DNA from: Phycisphaerae bacterium
GTDB lineage: Bacteria > Planctomycetota > Phycisphaerae > Sedimentisphaerales > Anaerohalosphaeraceae
Assembly: GCA_003567095.1 (NCBI GenBank)
Contig: PXAQ01000101.1
Coordinates: 1-6,741, forward strand
Reading direction: 5' to 3'
DNA length: 6,741 bases
The translations under genes and the position numbers were made by a program. Shown piece after piece: positions 6,121 through 6,741 of the stretch. Each line of letters starts with the position of its first letter. The first letter of the stretch is position 1. The notes beneath the pieces were generated by a model that searched no databases, was not told the DNA's origin, and saw only the letters and a program-made list of their open reading frames with translations.

Positions 6121-6149
6121 ATAATAAAACAAGACCCTGTGGAAATCAA
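6121..6149 (-). promoter_or_regulatory. Sigma70-type promoter for the lipoyl-like/lpdA operon
   Basis: Reading the minus strand: TTGATT (6149-6144), exactly 17 bases, TATTAT (6126-6121). Both hexamers are close to consensus at optimal spacing. The predicted start near 6114 leaves a leader of about 33 bases before ATG 6081. Confidence 0.6.
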
Positions 6150-6163
6150 CAAAACAACTATTC

Positions 6164-6198
6164 TTGAGATTTGTCTGCTCAAATGTGCAAAAATTGAG
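6164..6198. promoter_or_regulatory. TTGAG/CTCAA triple half-site cluster
   Basis: TTGAG (6164-6168), CTCAA (6178-6182) and TTGAG (6194-6198) alternate in orientation with spacers of 9 and 11 bases, so the middle copy can pair with either side. The cluster lies in the shared region between the divergent lpdA operon and the DeoR-like gene, upstream of both. It could be a second binding site for the regulator. I found no clear plus-strand promoter here. Confidence 0.3.
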
Positions 6199-6241
6199 AA
6201 AAGTTAACGAAATTGGCGGCAAATGAAAAGGTTACACGCGA

Positions 6242-6601
6242 ATGAATACAGCTTCAATACAGTAGCGAAAAGAGTCGATCCTGGCCAAGGCGTACCAGAA
6301 CGGTCAGGTTGTGGCTACGCGGTTGGCTGAGGAGCTCGGGATTTCAGACGCCACCGTACGGCGGGACCTGAAGACGCTGGCCGAGGCGGGGCTGCTGGAA
6401 CTGAACCACGGCGGGGCGCAGCTCAGGAAAAATCTGGACTATTCGTTTATCTCAAAGTCGATGCGCAATGTCGAAGCCAAACGCCGGATCGCTCAACTTG
6501 CCGCCGGCCTGATTGAAGGTGGTCAGCAGGTCTTTCTCGATTCCGGGACCATCTGCTTTCACATCGCCGGCTACCTGCGGGGTATACTGCTCCCAACTTA
6601 A
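6242..6601 (+). pseudogene. DeoR-family transcriptional regulator, amber codon at position 8 and C-terminally truncated
   Basis: ATG 6242, preceded by AAAAGG ten bases upstream, opens MNTASIQ, then TAG (6263-6265), then in the same frame RKESILAKAYQNGQV and LAEELGISDATVRRDL. This is the DeoR N-terminal winged helix-turn-helix, with recognition helix SDATVRRDL, the AGLLELNHGG wing, and the beginning of the sugar-phosphate sensor domain (EAKRRIAQLAAGLI, then QQVFLDSGT). Family members are about 250 residues; here homology-like sequence ends near 6582 (YLRG) and a TAA follows at 6599. The segment downstream of GTG 6311 could be expressed alone but would lack the first helix. No other ATG/GTG/TTG start lies between the TAG and 6311. 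It is probably a dead gene that once regulated the divergent lpdA operon; the protein fragment would lack effector sensing. Sequencing error could explain the TAG but not the truncation. Confidence 0.75.
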
Positions 6602-6741
6602 ATTCCCTGTTTTTTTAAGTCATAAGAAAATATGGAACGACCGGCTCCGTGATTGTAAGGTCGTCACGAGCCGATAATAGGTTCATGCGACAAGGTGGTG
6701 CGTTGCCACCGTCAATCGCGGGTTATTACCTTGCGGCAACA
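6583..6741. other. Unassigned structured DNA that truncates the DeoR gene
   Basis: From about 6583 the sequence no longer resembles DeoR and its texture changes (AT-rich, then hairpins). Inverted repeats: ACTTAAA (6596-6602)/TTTAAGT (6614-6620); CGGCTC+GTGA (6642-6647, 6649-6652) with TCAC+GAGCCG (6664-6673), a 10-bp stem with one bulged C; CGACC (6638-6642) can pair with GGTCG in that hairpin's loop (6659-6663); GGTGG/CCACC (6694-6698, 6706-6710); CAAGGT/ACCTTG (6691-6696, 6728-6733). It could be the end of an insertion element or a structured RNA. No coding frame is supported and the unit continues beyond the window. Confidence 0.4.

Noticed and set aside
6668..6700. GAGCC...GGTTC then ATGCGAC as group II intron domain V or 5' end
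   Set aside because: The GAGCC/GGTTC pairing lacks the domain V bulge and tetraloop, and the 5' end lacks the GUGYG consensus. Too little sequence remains to support an intron.

Overview
The window looks like chromosomal DNA of a PVC-group bacterium (Planctomycetes/Phycisphaerae, or a Lentisphaerae/Kiritimatiellota relative). The clues are a stand-alone pseudopilin with the planctomycete-type C-terminal His/Asp signature, next to a lipoprotein sulfatase of the kind those marine and gut polysaccharide degraders carry in large numbers. This assignment is inference from gene content; there is no rRNA or tRNA in the window to confirm it.

Layout, left to right. (1) 64-912, plus strand: a complete type II secretion/type IV pilus-like pseudopilin. 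(2) 913-2404: about 1.5 kb with no convincing intact gene. It holds a 4 x 8-bp tandem repeat (1284-1315), a hairpin followed by T's (1321-1350), a cluster of palindromes (1392-1479), and two stretches (1613-1820 and 2057-2252) where protein-like reading continues across frame changes, which I read as decayed genes. A promoter-like sequence lies at 1946-1973. (3) 2405-4054, plus strand: an intact formylglycine-type sulfatase with a lipoprotein signal, followed by hairpins and a probable terminator that also marks the convergent end of the next operon. (4) 4264-6081, minus strand: an operon-like pair, a short lipoyl-domain-like gene followed by intact dihydrolipoyl dehydrogenase (E3, lpdA). A good sigma70-type promoter (6121-6149) with a palindrome across the expected transcription start (6107-6118) reads into the pair. 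(5) 6242-6601, plus strand, divergent: a DeoR-family regulator with an in-frame amber codon at position 8 and loss of most of its sensor domain. (6) 6583-6741: unassigned DNA rich in inverted repeats, probably foreign to the regulator gene and running off the window.

How the parts fit. The pseudopilin and sulfatase suggest a surface/periplasmic sulfated-glycan lifestyle. lpdA would reoxidise dihydrolipoamide in a 2-oxoacid dehydrogenase or glycine cleavage complex. The adjacent lipoyl-like gene is unusual: its coding frame changes by -1 exactly at a dnaX-like A AAA AAG heptamer, and the position of the lipoyl-accepting lysine is occupied by glycine. The divergent DeoR gene and the palindrome at the promoter suggest that the regulator once controlled the operon. 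The simplest overall reading is an intact lpdA and sulfatase set among decaying neighbours; the alternatives (programmed frameshift, sequencing error) are listed as findings. I do not see a convincing new multi-gene system here.
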